64,000 nucleotides of DNA from an uncultured Clostridia bacterium. Lineage in GTDB: Bacteria; Bacillota; Clostridia; TANB77; CAG-508. Where the stretch lies: assembly GCA_947601495.1 (NCBI GenBank), contig CANQGE010000005.1:28255-92254 (forward strand), read 5' to 3'. Both the position numbers and the translations under genes were made by a program. Of this stretch, positions 17,249-24,691 are shown piece after piece (positions within the stretch are counted from its first letter, which is position 1; each line of letters opens with the position of its first letter). Under the pieces are notes generated by a model, which was not told the origin of the DNA, did no database searches, and saw nothing but the letters and a program-made list of their open reading frames with translations.

Positions 17249-18004
17249 TTAATAATTTTTAATTAAAATTTCCTTAAATTGTTTTTTCTCATCTAATGCT
17301 GCAGTTAAGTTACTAAATCTTTGTACCTCTTCTATATTATAATCTTTATACAAATTTCTAATATAGTTGCAATCATTGTAACTTAAAAGGAATTTTCCTT
17401 TAACATTTTTTAAAGTATTAAATAATCTTTCATGATCTTCTTCTTTAAAATCTACACTTTTATAATATTTTTCTGTTCCAAAATATGGTGGATCTAAAAA
17501 GAAAAATACATTTTCTCTATCTTGAGTTTTTATTAATTTTTCAAAATCTTCATTTTCAATTATAACAGTATTTAATCTTTTCTGAATTTCATCTAACATT
17601 ATAGTCATATTTTCTACATTTCTTTTTACACATCCATAAGTAGATAACTTGGCTCCATAACTTGTTTTTATTAGCATAAAAAATCTTACTGCCCTTTGAA
17701 TATCAGTTAATCCTCTCATATTATATTGTTCTAAAAAATCTTTGAAAAGCTCTCTAGAATTTAAGAAGTATTGTAATTCTTTTTTTACTTCTCCAGCATG
17801 ATATTTTACGCATTTAAATAAATTTACTAATTCGCTATTATAATCATTATATATTTCTGTTTTTCCTGGTCGTTCTTTATAAAATAATACCCACGCTGCA
17901 CCACCAAACACCTCTACATATTTTTCGTAACTTTCTGGAAATTGTTCACAAATTTTCTCTCTTAATAATTTTTTTCCACCAATCCAACTTAAAAAGCTAT
18001 TCAT
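17249..18004 (-). CDS. DNA adenine methylase (D12 class, Dam-like)
   Basis: This N6-adenine DNA methyltransferase starts with the SAM-binding FLSWIGGKKLL motif. It has YVEVFGGAAWVLFYK and the catalytic DPPY motif in FFLDPPYFGTEKYY near residue 165. The TTG-initiated extension to 18037 is unlikely because a TATAAT-like box overlaps it; AGGAAGGA precedes the ATG at 18004 (251 aa). It sits alone between attL and the lysis module, a typical place for a phage moron. It could protect phage DNA from restriction. The target sequence is not deducible. Confidence 0.88.
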   Translation of the reverse strand: MNSFLSWIGGKKLLREKICEQFPESYEKYVEVFGGAAWVLFYKERPGKTEIYNDYNSELVNLFKCVKYHAGEVKKELQYFLNSRELFKDFLEQYNMRGLTDIQRAVRFFMLIKTSYGAKLSTYGCVKRNVENMTIMLDEIQKRLNTVIIENEDFEKLIKTQDRENVFFFLDPPYFGTEKYYKSVDFKEEDHERLFNTLKNVKGKFLLSYNDCNYIRNLYKDYNIEEVQRFSNLTAALDEKKQFKEILIKNY

Positions 18005-18162
18005 TTTTTCTAATTCCTTCCTATTTGCATTATACAAATAAAATACTATAAATAAAAGATATGTTGAGTTATGTCATTTTAAGCACAGTTACTCTACTAC
18101 ACTTATTTTTAACTACCGTTTTTGATAAAGTAATTTTATAAATTAAAAACGGAGTAAGAAAC

Positions 18163-18363
18163 ATGGTATATTTAAAAGTTGATAAATTATTACAAAAAGA
18201 ACAAAAATCAAAATATTGGTTAGTAAAGAATATGGAAGGAAATTACAGAACAGTCAATAACATGATTGAAAAAGAAACAATTTCTATTCGATTCGACACT
18301 ATTGATAAATTATGTAAAATATTTAATTGTACTCCTGGAGATTTATTTGAAAGAGATTTATAA
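18163..18363 (+). CDS. XRE-family HTH regulator (66 aa)
   Basis: This is a minimal Cro/CI-type helix-turn-helix protein (KYWLVKNMEGNYRTVNNMIEKE, then FDTIDKLCKIFNCTPGDLF). It stands upstream of the MutS-I-like gene with a 24-base gap, so they are one operon running opposite to the phage late genes. An inverted repeat CCGTTTTT/AAAAACGG at about 18116-18150 just before the ATG is a candidate operator for autoregulation. Confidence 0.82.
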   Translation: MVYLKVDKLLQKEQKSKYWLVKNMEGNYRTVNNMIEKETISIRFDTIDKLCKIFNCTPGDLFERDL

Positions 18364-18387
18364 TTAATTAGAAAGGAGTATATACAA

Positions 18388-18789
18388 ATGAGTAAAATTA
18401 TCGAAAAATATAACAGTTTAAAAGAAGAAGATTCACAAAAAATATATTTATTTAAAAACGGAATTTTTTACATCTTTTTAAATGAAGATGCAAAAATAAT
18501 TCATGAAAAACTAGGTTTAAAAATTATTGATTTTGGACTATCTTCAATAAAATGTGGTTTTCCCTCTAATAATTTAGAAAAGTATCTTGATTTATTAGAA
18601 AAACATTCCTTAAATTATCAAATTATTGATGATAATAAAAAAATAGACAATAAAAACGATTACTTAAATAATATCATTTGTAAAGAAATATTAAAAGAAA
18701 TTAAGGAAATAAATATGAATGAAACTACCTTTAAACAAGCATTTGAAAAATTACTTGATTATCAAAACAGAATAAAAAATATTCAATAG
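18388..18789 (+). CDS. Stand-alone MutS domain I-like protein
   Basis: The first about 82 of 133 residues follow the order of MutS domain I, the mismatch-recognition domain. A helix precedes IYLFKNGIFYIF (MutS LFYRMGDFYELF), then LNEDAKIIHEKLGL, a G-P turn, and a helix NNLEKYLDLLEKHSLNYQII (MutS AVENYLAKLVNQGESVAI). The wedge Phe is kept (Phe27) but the Glu of the FxE motif is Ile29. The C-terminal 50 residues are helical and unassigned. It lies 2 kb from the DGR reverse transcriptase; MutS-like accessory proteins have been reported near some DGRs. The homology is by eye. Confidence 0.65.
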   Translation: MSKIIEKYNSLKEEDSQKIYLFKNGIFYIFLNEDAKIIHEKLGLKIIDFGLSSIKCGFPSNNLEKYLDLLEKHSLNYQIIDDNKKIDNKNDYLNNIICKEILKEIKEINMNETTFKQAFEKLLDYQNRIKNIQ

Positions 18790-18809
18790 AGGGATTTCTC
18801 CCTCTATCA

Positions 18810-20189
18810 TTATTTATAATACTTATTATTAATATATCCTTCTCTGCCAGTTTGATTTACTTTTATTCTATCTATATTAGAATTAATATTTTCTAATATA
18901 GTAATAGTAGTGTTAGCAATATATGTATATTTTGTTCCCGTCAAATTACTATTAGAATATATATTACATTTAGTATTTAATTTTTTCCTTTGCCCAACTG
19001 TATTTGGTATTAATATAGTTGAATTATCAATATGTAAAGTCATATTACTTTCTTGACACCAAAATTGCTCACTAAATATTTGAACTACATAATTTTTTCC
19101 GCCAGCATAAGCAATTGTTCCCAAGCCATATACTCTACTATCATTTGTTAATATAGATTTATGTATCCAGAATTGTGAATTTTGAGTACCTCGTAAATCA
19201 TCAACCAACGCATAATTACCTGAATAACATGCTATTCCTACTGGAATATCCACTAAAACTCTTTGACCTGCAGAATACTTTGAGTGATTTGTGTTCTGAT
19301 AGCAAAAGAATTGTTTATAATTTGCATATTTTTTAAAATTATCTATACTACAATAAATAGTATTTCCTGACACTTCTACTTTTCCTCTTCTAGTAGAAGT
19401 ATCAAATTTTCCATTATATAAATATGGATCATAAATTTTTAAAGTATTTTCTTCAATTCCGATAAGAACGATATAATGTCCTCCCGTTGTGAATAATCCA
19501 TTTCCAACTGAGCAAATAACATAGTTATTATTTTTTAATAAATCAAGTGCTTTTTGTATATCTGATGTTTCTGTATAACCAATATTAAATTCATCTGCAA
19601 TAGCTCTATAAGCACTCCAATATGTGCCATTGTTTGCACTTCTATATCCATACTTAACAAATAAACTTGACATTGTATCTGGTGTTATTGTTCCTTTGAT
19701 AGAACTTACAACCATTGCTGCAGATGTCGGTCCACAACCACTAGAACCTATTGTTTGACTTCCATCTCCCACAGATGAATATATAATATTTTTCCATCTA
19801 GTATCAATTTGTGAATAATATGTTAGTCCTTGATAATTTCCTAATTCTACATTCCAAGATCTTGCTCTATCTCCTTCATAGGCTATTTCTCCTTGAAGTT
19901 CAAAAGATTCATCTTCAAGTTCTTCCTCTTCAAGCAATTCTTCATCTTCTATTGTAATATTAATATCTTCTATTGTATTTTCCGTCGATGAATTTTCTTG
20001 ATTTTCTGTTATATCTTGAACAATAACATTTTCGTCTATTTTTTCTATTTCATTTTCTACTATATTTTGAACTTCTTTAACTGTATTGTTAATTTCATTA
20101 TCTGGGAAATAAATTCCGCATAATGTTCCAACTACAGCCAAAACACAAGCTAAAATTATCAATAAAGTTCTTTTAGTTTCTTTTTTCAT
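18810..20189 (-). CDS. Membrane-anchored C39-like peptidase, probable endolysin
   Basis: The 459-aa protein has an N-terminal hydrophobic helix (8-27), an acidic linker (about 35-100), and a papain-like C39_2 domain. That domain has Cys152 in SSGCGPTSAAMVV and His238 in TTGGHYIVLIG, with a following DPY motif as the likely third catalytic residue. The C-terminal 150 residues look like SH3-type cell-wall binding repeats (YSNSNLTGTKYTYIAN...). It directly follows a holin-like gene, so it is the lysis enzyme. The uncleaved-looking anchor suggests signal-anchor-release export. Confidence 0.78.
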   Translation of the reverse strand: MKKETKRTLLIILACVLAVVGTLCGIYFPDNEINNTVKEVQNIVENEIEKIDENVIVQDITENQENSSTENTIEDINITIEDEELLEEEELEDESFELQGEIAYEGDRARSWNVELGNYQGLTYYSQIDTRWKNIIYSSVGDGSQTIGSSGCGPTSAAMVVSSIKGTITPDTMSSLFVKYGYRSANNGTYWSAYRAIADEFNIGYTETSDIQKALDLLKNNNYVICSVGNGLFTTGGHYIVLIGIEENTLKIYDPYLYNGKFDTSTRRGKVEVSGNTIYCSIDNFKKYANYKQFFCYQNTNHSKYSAGQRVLVDIPVGIACYSGNYALVDDLRGTQNSQFWIHKSILTNDSRVYGLGTIAYAGGKNYVVQIFSEQFWCQESNMTLHIDNSTILIPNTVGQRKKLNTKCNIYSNSNLTGTKYTYIANTTITILENINSNIDRIKVNQTGREGYINNKYYK

Positions 20190-20190
20190 A

Positions 20191-20532
20191 CTATTTTTTC
20201 TCCTTTCGATTTAATTCTTTGTATTCTGACTTAATATACTCAATTTCGCTGTCTACATAATGATTTTTAACATGTAATTTATCTACTAAAGTTTCGTATC
20301 TTCCAAAAATATCTAATATTGCTTGAAATTCTTCTCTTGTTTTTAATACACCATTATGCAAGTCTCCAGCAAAATCTACAATTAAATATCTATACTGTCT
20401 TCTATTGTCGTGATAAAGTCCTATTAGTTTCTTATCTAGGCATTTATTTAAAAATCCCGCTAAAATACTTAATAATGTAGACATTGATATTAGTAGTCCT
20501 ACTAAGACCTGAATATTACTTAAATCTTTCAT
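20191..20532 (-). CDS. Holin-like membrane protein
   Basis: From the ATG at 20532 (AAAGGA eight bases before) the protein is 113 aa. One hydrophobic segment near residues 6-26 (VLVGLLISMSTLLSILAGFL) is followed by a charged helical tail. Size, topology and position immediately before the lysin gene fit a holin or holin-accessory role. An earlier in-frame ATG at 20586 lies inside the upstream terminator hairpin and is rejected. Confidence 0.65.
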   Translation of the reverse strand: MKDLSNIQVLVGLLISMSTLLSILAGFLNKCLDKKLIGLYHDNRRQYRYLIVDFAGDLHNGVLKTREEFQAILDIFGRYETLVDKLHVKNHYVDSEIEYIKSEYKELNRKEKK

Positions 20533-20561
20533 CTTTAAATCCTTTCTTTTGAATAAAATAA

Positions 20562-20607
20562 AAGGTTTAAAATTGATTTTTAACAATTTTAAACCTTAGT
20601 TTTTTTA
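20562..20607. terminator. Hairpin between tail/DGR genes and the lysis cassette
   Basis: AAGGTTTAAAATTG pairs perfectly with CAATTTTAAACCTT around an eight-base loop, with T-rich runs on both sides. On the minus strand it would attenuate read-through from the DGR/tail operon into the holin-lysin pair. Confidence 0.7.
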
Positions 20608-20618
20608 TTAATTTTCCC

Positions 20619-20747
20619 TTATTCTTCTACTATTTTATGATATTCTTCTTCAGTTATCCATCCTTTATCAATCGCATTAAAAACCATTGCTTTTGTCCAG
20701 AATCCATCATCATAGTATTTTTTTACCAAATTATATCTCTTGCTCAT
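20619..20747 (-). CDS. XkdX family protein (42 aa)
   Basis: The short ORF begins MSKRYNLVKKYYDDGFWTKA and continues with a V-NAI--GWIT--EY-KI pattern. This matches the XkdX family found after tail-fibre genes in phages and PBSX-like elements. It overlaps the preceding ORF by 17 bases, and GAGGAAA is its ribosome site. Its function is unknown; the family is tail-associated by position. Confidence 0.8.
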   Translation of the reverse strand: MSKRYNLVKKYYDDGFWTKAMVFNAIDKGWITEEEYHKIVEE

Positions 20748-20922
20748 TTTCCTCTATTACCTCACTTTCTTCAATTGGCAAATCTACGCCTGTCATCATT
20801 GCCAAATAATCGGTAGTTGCTTTTCCTCTTGCTATATCTGCTCGCAAATGTTCAAATTCTATTTCTCCTGAAATATCTAAAACTTTATTAACCTTTACAG
20901 ACTTTCCACTTTCTTTTTTCAT
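20731..20922 (-). CDS. Hypothetical phage protein (63 aa)
   Basis: A small acidic protein lies between the reverse transcriptase and XkdX genes, starting six bases after the RT stop. I see no recognisable domain. The phrase IEFEHLRADIARGKATTDYLAMMTGVDLP resembles short tail-tip-associated proteins that precede XkdX in Firmicute phages. Translation is probably coupled to both neighbours. Confidence 0.6.
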   Translation of the reverse strand: MKKESGKSVKVNKVLDISGEIEFEHLRADIARGKATTDYLAMMTGVDLPIEESEVIEENEQEI

Positions 20923-20928
20923 TATATA

Positions 20929-21981
20929 TCACCCCCATAATTCTTTATAAAATTTATCCATTCTCTGCATCAGTTTAAAGCTATTTCCTTTGCTGGCATG
21001 TGCTTTCCAACTTTTATAACACTCATCGACTTTCGACTTCTTCATGTAACCTTTTTTCACTAAATGTGACATTCTAACGAGTTTTCTTTTTTCTCTTTTT
21101 ACTGAATCAGTACATACCAACATAACTATTTTTCCTGTATCAGTTAATCTATGAGTAAATCCTAGAAATTTAATTTCCTTACTTAATTTTAATATTTTTG
21201 TTTTCTTTGGATGTAATTTAAACCCCAATTTATTAAGCTTTTTATCAATTTCTTTTAAACAATATTCTAAGTATTCTAAATTTTCACAAATTATTATAAA
21301 ATCATCCATGTACCTTAAATAGAATTTTATTCTTAAAACTTCTTTTATAAAGTGATCTATTTTGTCTAGTGCTGTTATACCTGCAATTTGAATCATCTGA
21401 CTACCAGGATTATATCCAACATCACCTTCATACTGTTCTGTTAAAACATTATTAGCCATATCAAAAGCCTCTTTAGGTAATTTTTTCCTAAATTGCTCTC
21501 TTATTAATTCATGACTCATATTAGGATAGTAACCTAATATATCCATTTGCAAAACAAATCCTTCATTATTTCCATGCTTTCTATAATATTTCTGCATAAA
21601 AGTATGAAGTCTTTTTCTTGCAAAATCCGTTCCTTTTCCCTTTTGGCAAGCACAATTATCATAAATTAAAGATTTAGTCATTATAGGATAAATTATCTTA
21701 TCATTTAAACTTCTTTGAAAAACTCTATCTCTAAAAGCTATACTTACAGCTTCTCTTTTTTTAGGAGAAGTAAGAGTAAATTTTTTAGGTGGTCTAGGTT
21801 TATATGTTCCTTCTTTTAATTGTTTTTCAAGTTTTAAGCTTTCTTCAATTCCATTTAAATAAAAATGACTTACTGATGTCTTCCAAAGGACATTACTTTT
21901 ACACTTATGCATCGAATCGTATAAAGCATCAAATCCAATTATACTTTCGATTAAATCTTCATTTGTACATTCAATATTCAT
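20929..21981 (-). CDS. DGR reverse transcriptase
   Basis: This is an RNA-directed DNA polymerase of the retroelement type, 350 aa. It has the first catalytic Asp at 147 (LQMDILGYYPNM), a GSQ segment at 193-195 (VGYNPGSQMIQIAG) where DGR enzymes carry their motif 4 SQ, and the active-site YMDD at 224-227. A KTKILKLSKEIKFLGF thumb region follows. No maturase or endonuclease domain is present, as expected for a DGR enzyme. It would copy TR RNA with adenine-directed errors, in complex with Avd. TTGGAG upstream is the ribosome site. Confidence 0.95.
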   Translation of the reverse strand: MNIECTNEDLIESIIGFDALYDSMHKCKSNVLWKTSVSHFYLNGIEESLKLEKQLKEGTYKPRPPKKFTLTSPKKREAVSIAFRDRVFQRSLNDKIIYPIMTKSLIYDNCACQKGKGTDFARKRLHTFMQKYYRKHGNNEGFVLQMDILGYYPNMSHELIREQFRKKLPKEAFDMANNVLTEQYEGDVGYNPGSQMIQIAGITALDKIDHFIKEVLRIKFYLRYMDDFIIICENLEYLEYCLKEIDKKLNKLGFKLHPKKTKILKLSKEIKFLGFTHRLTDTGKIVMLVCTDSVKREKRKLVRMSHLVKKGYMKKSKVDECYKSWKAHASKGNSFKLMQRMDKFYKELWG

Positions 21982-22144
21982 ATTAAAAATTTTTCTCCAA
22001 TGTATATAGCTACTTACTTTATTTAAAAGTACATTGCATCATTAAAGTATTGTTTACCGATTGGCTACGGAAGGATTTCAGCTCCTTGTGTCCTTGTATT
22101 CTAGTGCAACTGCTCTATAAGCAATCCATACGACTATCATTTAT

Positions 22145-22264
22145 ACACAATCAGGGGCAAAACGATTTGCGTTCGTACCGTTGTTGTTGTTGATGTTACC
22201 ACTCGCATTGATGTACCATGTATTATTGCTATTGTTGCGATTAGCTGAACGCAAACGCACTACT
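22145..22264 (-). repeat. DGR template repeat (TR)
   Basis: A 120-base non-coding segment between avd and the RT gene aligns without gaps to the VR. On the coding strand it has 39 adenines, many arranged as AAC/AAT codons in the target's reading frame (NNNN runs), which gives maximal amino-acid choice on mutagenesis. Fourteen adenines differ from VR; none of the 81 other bases does. The remainder of 21982-22281 carries no gene and is presumably the structured RNA around TR. Confidence 0.96.
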
Positions 22265-22281
22265 AATTTATAGCTTACATC

Positions 22282-22698
22282 CTAATTTTTAAATTTTTCA
22301 TATCTTTCGTTATCACTTTTTCCCCATTTTGAAATCATATTTCGTACTTCAAGTATCATTTCTCCCCAATATTTAATTCTTTTACTTTTTAAATGAAAAA
22401 CAGAACCAGCTATTTGAATTGTTGCTAACATATTATTGCATTCCTGGTGTGCTTCTTTTTGAATTCTGTGTCTTAATTTATATGTTTCATTATCTGCAAC
22501 TCTTATACTATTGGCAGTCCAACATTTTATATAAATGTCTTTAGCTGATTTTATTATATCATTTGTTATAGCATTCTGATATTTAGGTTCAAAAATTTTT
22601 TCATTACTACAAATTTGAATTGTATAATGTGCTAATTTTTTTGCCTTTACAAATATTTCTAAATGAGATTGACTTCTTTTTCCTTCAGGTACTGACAT
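22282..22698 (-). CDS. avd: DGR accessory variability determinant (Avd)
   Basis: The 138-aa basic, helical protein fits the Avd/four-helix-bundle family (related in fold to 23S rRNA intervening-sequence proteins): LEIFVKAKKLAHYTIQI, a long middle helix, then LKSKRIKYWGEMILEVRNMISKW. Avd forms a pentamer that binds the reverse transcriptase and nucleic acid and is required for retrohoming in the Bordetella phage system. It starts between the VR hairpin and TR, the standard gene order. Confidence 0.88.
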   Translation of the reverse strand: MSVPEGKRSQSHLEIFVKAKKLAHYTIQICSNEKIFEPKYQNAITNDIIKSAKDIYIKCWTANSIRVADNETYKLRHRIQKEAHQECNNMLATIQIAGSVFHLKSKRIKYWGEMILEVRNMISKWGKSDNERYEKFKN

Positions 22699-22717
22699 TT
22701 TTTCTCCTTTTCTTTTT

Positions 22718-22745
22718 ATTGGGCGAATGCGTGGCTTCGCCCAAT
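22718..22745. promoter_or_regulatory. DGR stem-loop downstream of VR
   Basis: A perfect 10-bp inverted repeat (ATTGGGCGAA and TTCGCCCAAT) closes an 8-base loop. It lies six bases after the target stop codon and 16 bases beyond the end of VR. DGR targets in phages commonly carry such a hairpin or cruciform, which promotes target recognition. On the plus strand it is followed only by TTTT, so a terminator role is secondary. Confidence 0.8.
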
Positions 22746-22751
22746 TTTAGA

Positions 22752-24170
22752 TTAGCAGATGACACAAGCAGGGGCAAAACGACATGCGTACGTACCGTAG
22801 CCGTTGTAGATGCCACCACTCGCATTGATGCACCATGTACTATAGCTATTGTTGCGAGTAGCTGAACGCAAACGCACTACTTGTGCGGATGAATGATTTT
22901 CTACAGCATAGGTAATCATATTAGCATTAGTGCTGCCTTGAGGATTTGGACTTGTTAATCCACTCTTTTGTCTCCAATAATCCCAATATTCGCCTTCTCC
23001 AGATATTTGAGGTACACAATACACTTCTTCTAAAGATGGTAAGAAAAATTTATCGAAAGTATAATCCCAAACTCCAGCTCCACTATCTCTATGATTGTTG
23101 ATAGCAGTTGAAATTTTTACAGCTTTAATTACTGCTAAAAGTTCTGCATCTACACCTTTTAAGAAACCATCTTTACTTGATAATTGATCTGGTTTTCTTG
23201 CAAAAACATCATCGCTTGGATTTGTATACCAATTACCTTTTTCTGCATCACTATTTAAGAATTGCCTTAACGCAGAATTTTTCCATCTATTATGTCCATA
23301 AGAAGCAGAATATAAATTATTGATTGTTGTATTGTACTTTGTTCCTGAGCTTAAAGTTCCTAAAGATGTTCCACTAGGCGTTTCATCTGTATATTCTTCT
23401 AAAGGTATTATTTCAAGTGGTGTTTGACTATCGTTACTTATATATGTTCTTACTCTCCAATTTGATGGATTTGTATCAGGCATTCCACTTGTTTCAGTAG
23501 TTTCCTTACCTATTTGAAGTTGTCCACCAGCTGGTACTTCTTGCGTAGTAGTAAATTTATATTTATAACCACCATGACAATTATTACCCCAATTTCCACC
23601 GATTTCAAAATAATAATCTCCTGCTGGCAATGCTTCTTTACAAACATAAAATGCTTGATTTTGAGTAAATTGAACTCCAAACGGAGATGCATAATGCCAT
23701 TGTAAAATCATTCCAGGAACTTCTCTTTCAACTCCATCTTCTTCTATAGTAACCTTTCTAAAAGCTACTACATCTAGCGGCACTTCATATTCTTTATTTG
23801 CTTGAGTATCTTTCCAAGTAGTAATTAGTTGATCTCCAATATTAAAATACTTTTCTGCCATTCCTGCTTTTACTATATCACTAATGTTTTTCCAAGTTAA
23901 GTTGCTAGAGTTACCTTCTAATAATGATACTCGTATATCTAATTCTTCTGCCTTTTTTTCTAATTTTAGCACTCTAGATGTACTTTTTGAATTATCTATG
24001 AATAATTTATAATAATCTGTATTTGTTGGAAGAGTTCCAGCAGGTGCATCTTTTTTTGCAATATATGTATTATAATCCTCTTCATATACAACTACAGATA
24101 ATTTAGAATATGCAATATTTGATTTCCAAGCTCCTTCATATACTGGAGCTATTCTTATTTGTGTGCTCAT
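22752..24170 (-). CDS. DGR target: variable receptor-binding tail protein
   Basis: The 472-aa protein has an N-terminal tail-attachment-like segment (MSTQIRIAPVYEGAWKS... AYSKLSVVVY), a coiled stretch near 80-100, and a C-terminal domain of the DUF6273/formylglycine-enzyme-like C-type lectin kind (NRWKNSALRQFLNS, FDKFFLPSLEEVY, VVRLRSATR). The final 41 residues (430-470) are the VR. Eleven residues differ from the TR-encoded version: 438, 443, 444, 447, 453, 455, 457, 458, 461, 463 and 468, nine of them Asn in TR. It is preceded by baseplate genes, so it is the probable host-binding tip. Confidence 0.92.
   Translation of the reverse strand: MSTQIRIAPVYEGAWKSNIAYSKLSVVVYEEDYNTYIAKKDAPAGTLPTNTDYYKLFIDNSKSTSRVLKLEKKAEELDIRVSLLEGNSSNLTWKNISDIVKAGMAEKYFNIGDQLITTWKDTQANKEYEVPLDVVAFRKVTIEEDGVEREVPGMILQWHYASPFGVQFTQNQAFYVCKEALPAGDYYFEIGGNWGNNCHGGYKYKFTTTQEVPAGGQLQIGKETTETSGMPDTNPSNWRVRTYISNDSQTPLEIIPLEEYTDETPSGTSLGTLSSGTKYNTTINNLYSASYGHNRWKNSALRQFLNSDAEKGNWYTNPSDDVFARKPDQLSSKDGFLKGVDAELLAVIKAVKISTAINNHRDSGAGVWDYTFDKFFLPSLEEVYCVPQISGEGEYWDYWRQKSGLTSPNPQGSTNANMITYAVENHSSAQVVRLRSATRNNSYSTWCINASGGIYNGYGTYACRFAPACVIC
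22762..22881 (-). repeat. DGR variable repeat (VR)
   Basis: A 120-base ungapped homologue of TR (offset 617) ends the target gene. Mismatches to TR are at 22768, 22783, 22784, 22790, 22799, 22801, 22802, 22808, 22813, 22814, 22831, 22840, 22844 and 22858. All are coding-strand A in TR: seven A to G, five A to T, two A to C. The unvaried 14 bases at 22769-22782 are the likely initiation-of-homology region. Confidence 0.97.
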
Positions 24171-24180
24171 TTTTTCCTCC

Positions 24181-24507
24181 TTAAAAATCTATTATTAAAT
24201 TGAACTCATCATCAATAGATACATTAATGTTTTTTGAATTTTCAACAACCAATTCAAAATTATCATTAACATATACATTTAATAGTTCTGTACTACCATT
24301 CTTTACTTGAATTTCTTTTGTAGTACCATCTTGATATATAATTTTATAATAATCTATGAGACCTTCTGTTTTTATACTTTCAATATCTTTTACTCTTTTT
24401 AACTTATCAATTCCTTCAGTTAATTCTTTTGTATAACTATCTAATTCAACTGCATCTTCACTTTCATAATATGGTAATCCACTTTCCGTTTTTTTCATAC
24501 TAACCAC
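24181..24507 (-). CDS. Hypothetical tail-region protein (108 aa)
   Basis: An acidic protein without a family I recognise sits between tail-fibre genes. It has a helical centre (ELTEGIDKLKRVKDI) and two short beta-like repeats at the end (TELLNVYVNDNFELVVEN; INVSIDDEFNLIIDF). Its start overlaps the upstream gene by eight bases and the DGR target starts ten bases after its stop, so it belongs to the same operon. It may be a fibre adaptor or chaperone. Confidence 0.6.
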   Translation of the reverse strand: MVSMKKTESGLPYYESEDAVELDSYTKELTEGIDKLKRVKDIESIKTEGLIDYYKIIYQDGTTKEIQVKNGSTELLNVYVNDNFELVVENSKNINVSIDDEFNLIIDF

Positions 24508-24691
24508 CTCTCAATTCTTTTACTGTAAATTTTTTTAATTGATTTACAGTATAAGGCTTTAATTCCTCTACTGTTAAATATCTTGTGCATTTTATTTTTA
24601 TTTTAAATTTATCTTTTTTAAAAACTTGAGTTGGTTCGAAAATAATATCTGTTATTTTATTTTTTATAGCCATTAAGCAACCCTCTTCCAA
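24500..24691 (-). CDS. Hypothetical tail-region protein (63 aa)
   Basis: A small basic protein overlaps the tail-fibre gene upstream by 19 bases and the next gene by eight. The C-terminal half contains three similar phrases (YLTVEEL, PYTVNQLKKF, FTVKELRGG), a short internal repeat common in small proteins of Firmicute tail-fibre operons. Its function is unknown. Confidence 0.6.
   Translation of the reverse strand: MEEGCLMAIKNKITDIIFEPTQVFKKDKFKIKIKCTRYLTVEELKPYTVNQLKKFTVKELRGG

Larger units (their letters stand above)
20929..24170 (-). other. Complete diversity-generating retroelement (DGR)
   Basis: The cassette contains, in transcription order, the target gene with VR at its 3' end (22752-24170), a stem-loop, avd (22282-22698), TR (22145-22264) and the reverse transcriptase (20929-21981). 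All differences between TR and VR fall at coding-strand adenines of TR, the hallmark of DGR mutagenic retrohoming. The target is in the tail-fibre position of the prophage, so the system would diversify host recognition. Confidence 0.97.
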
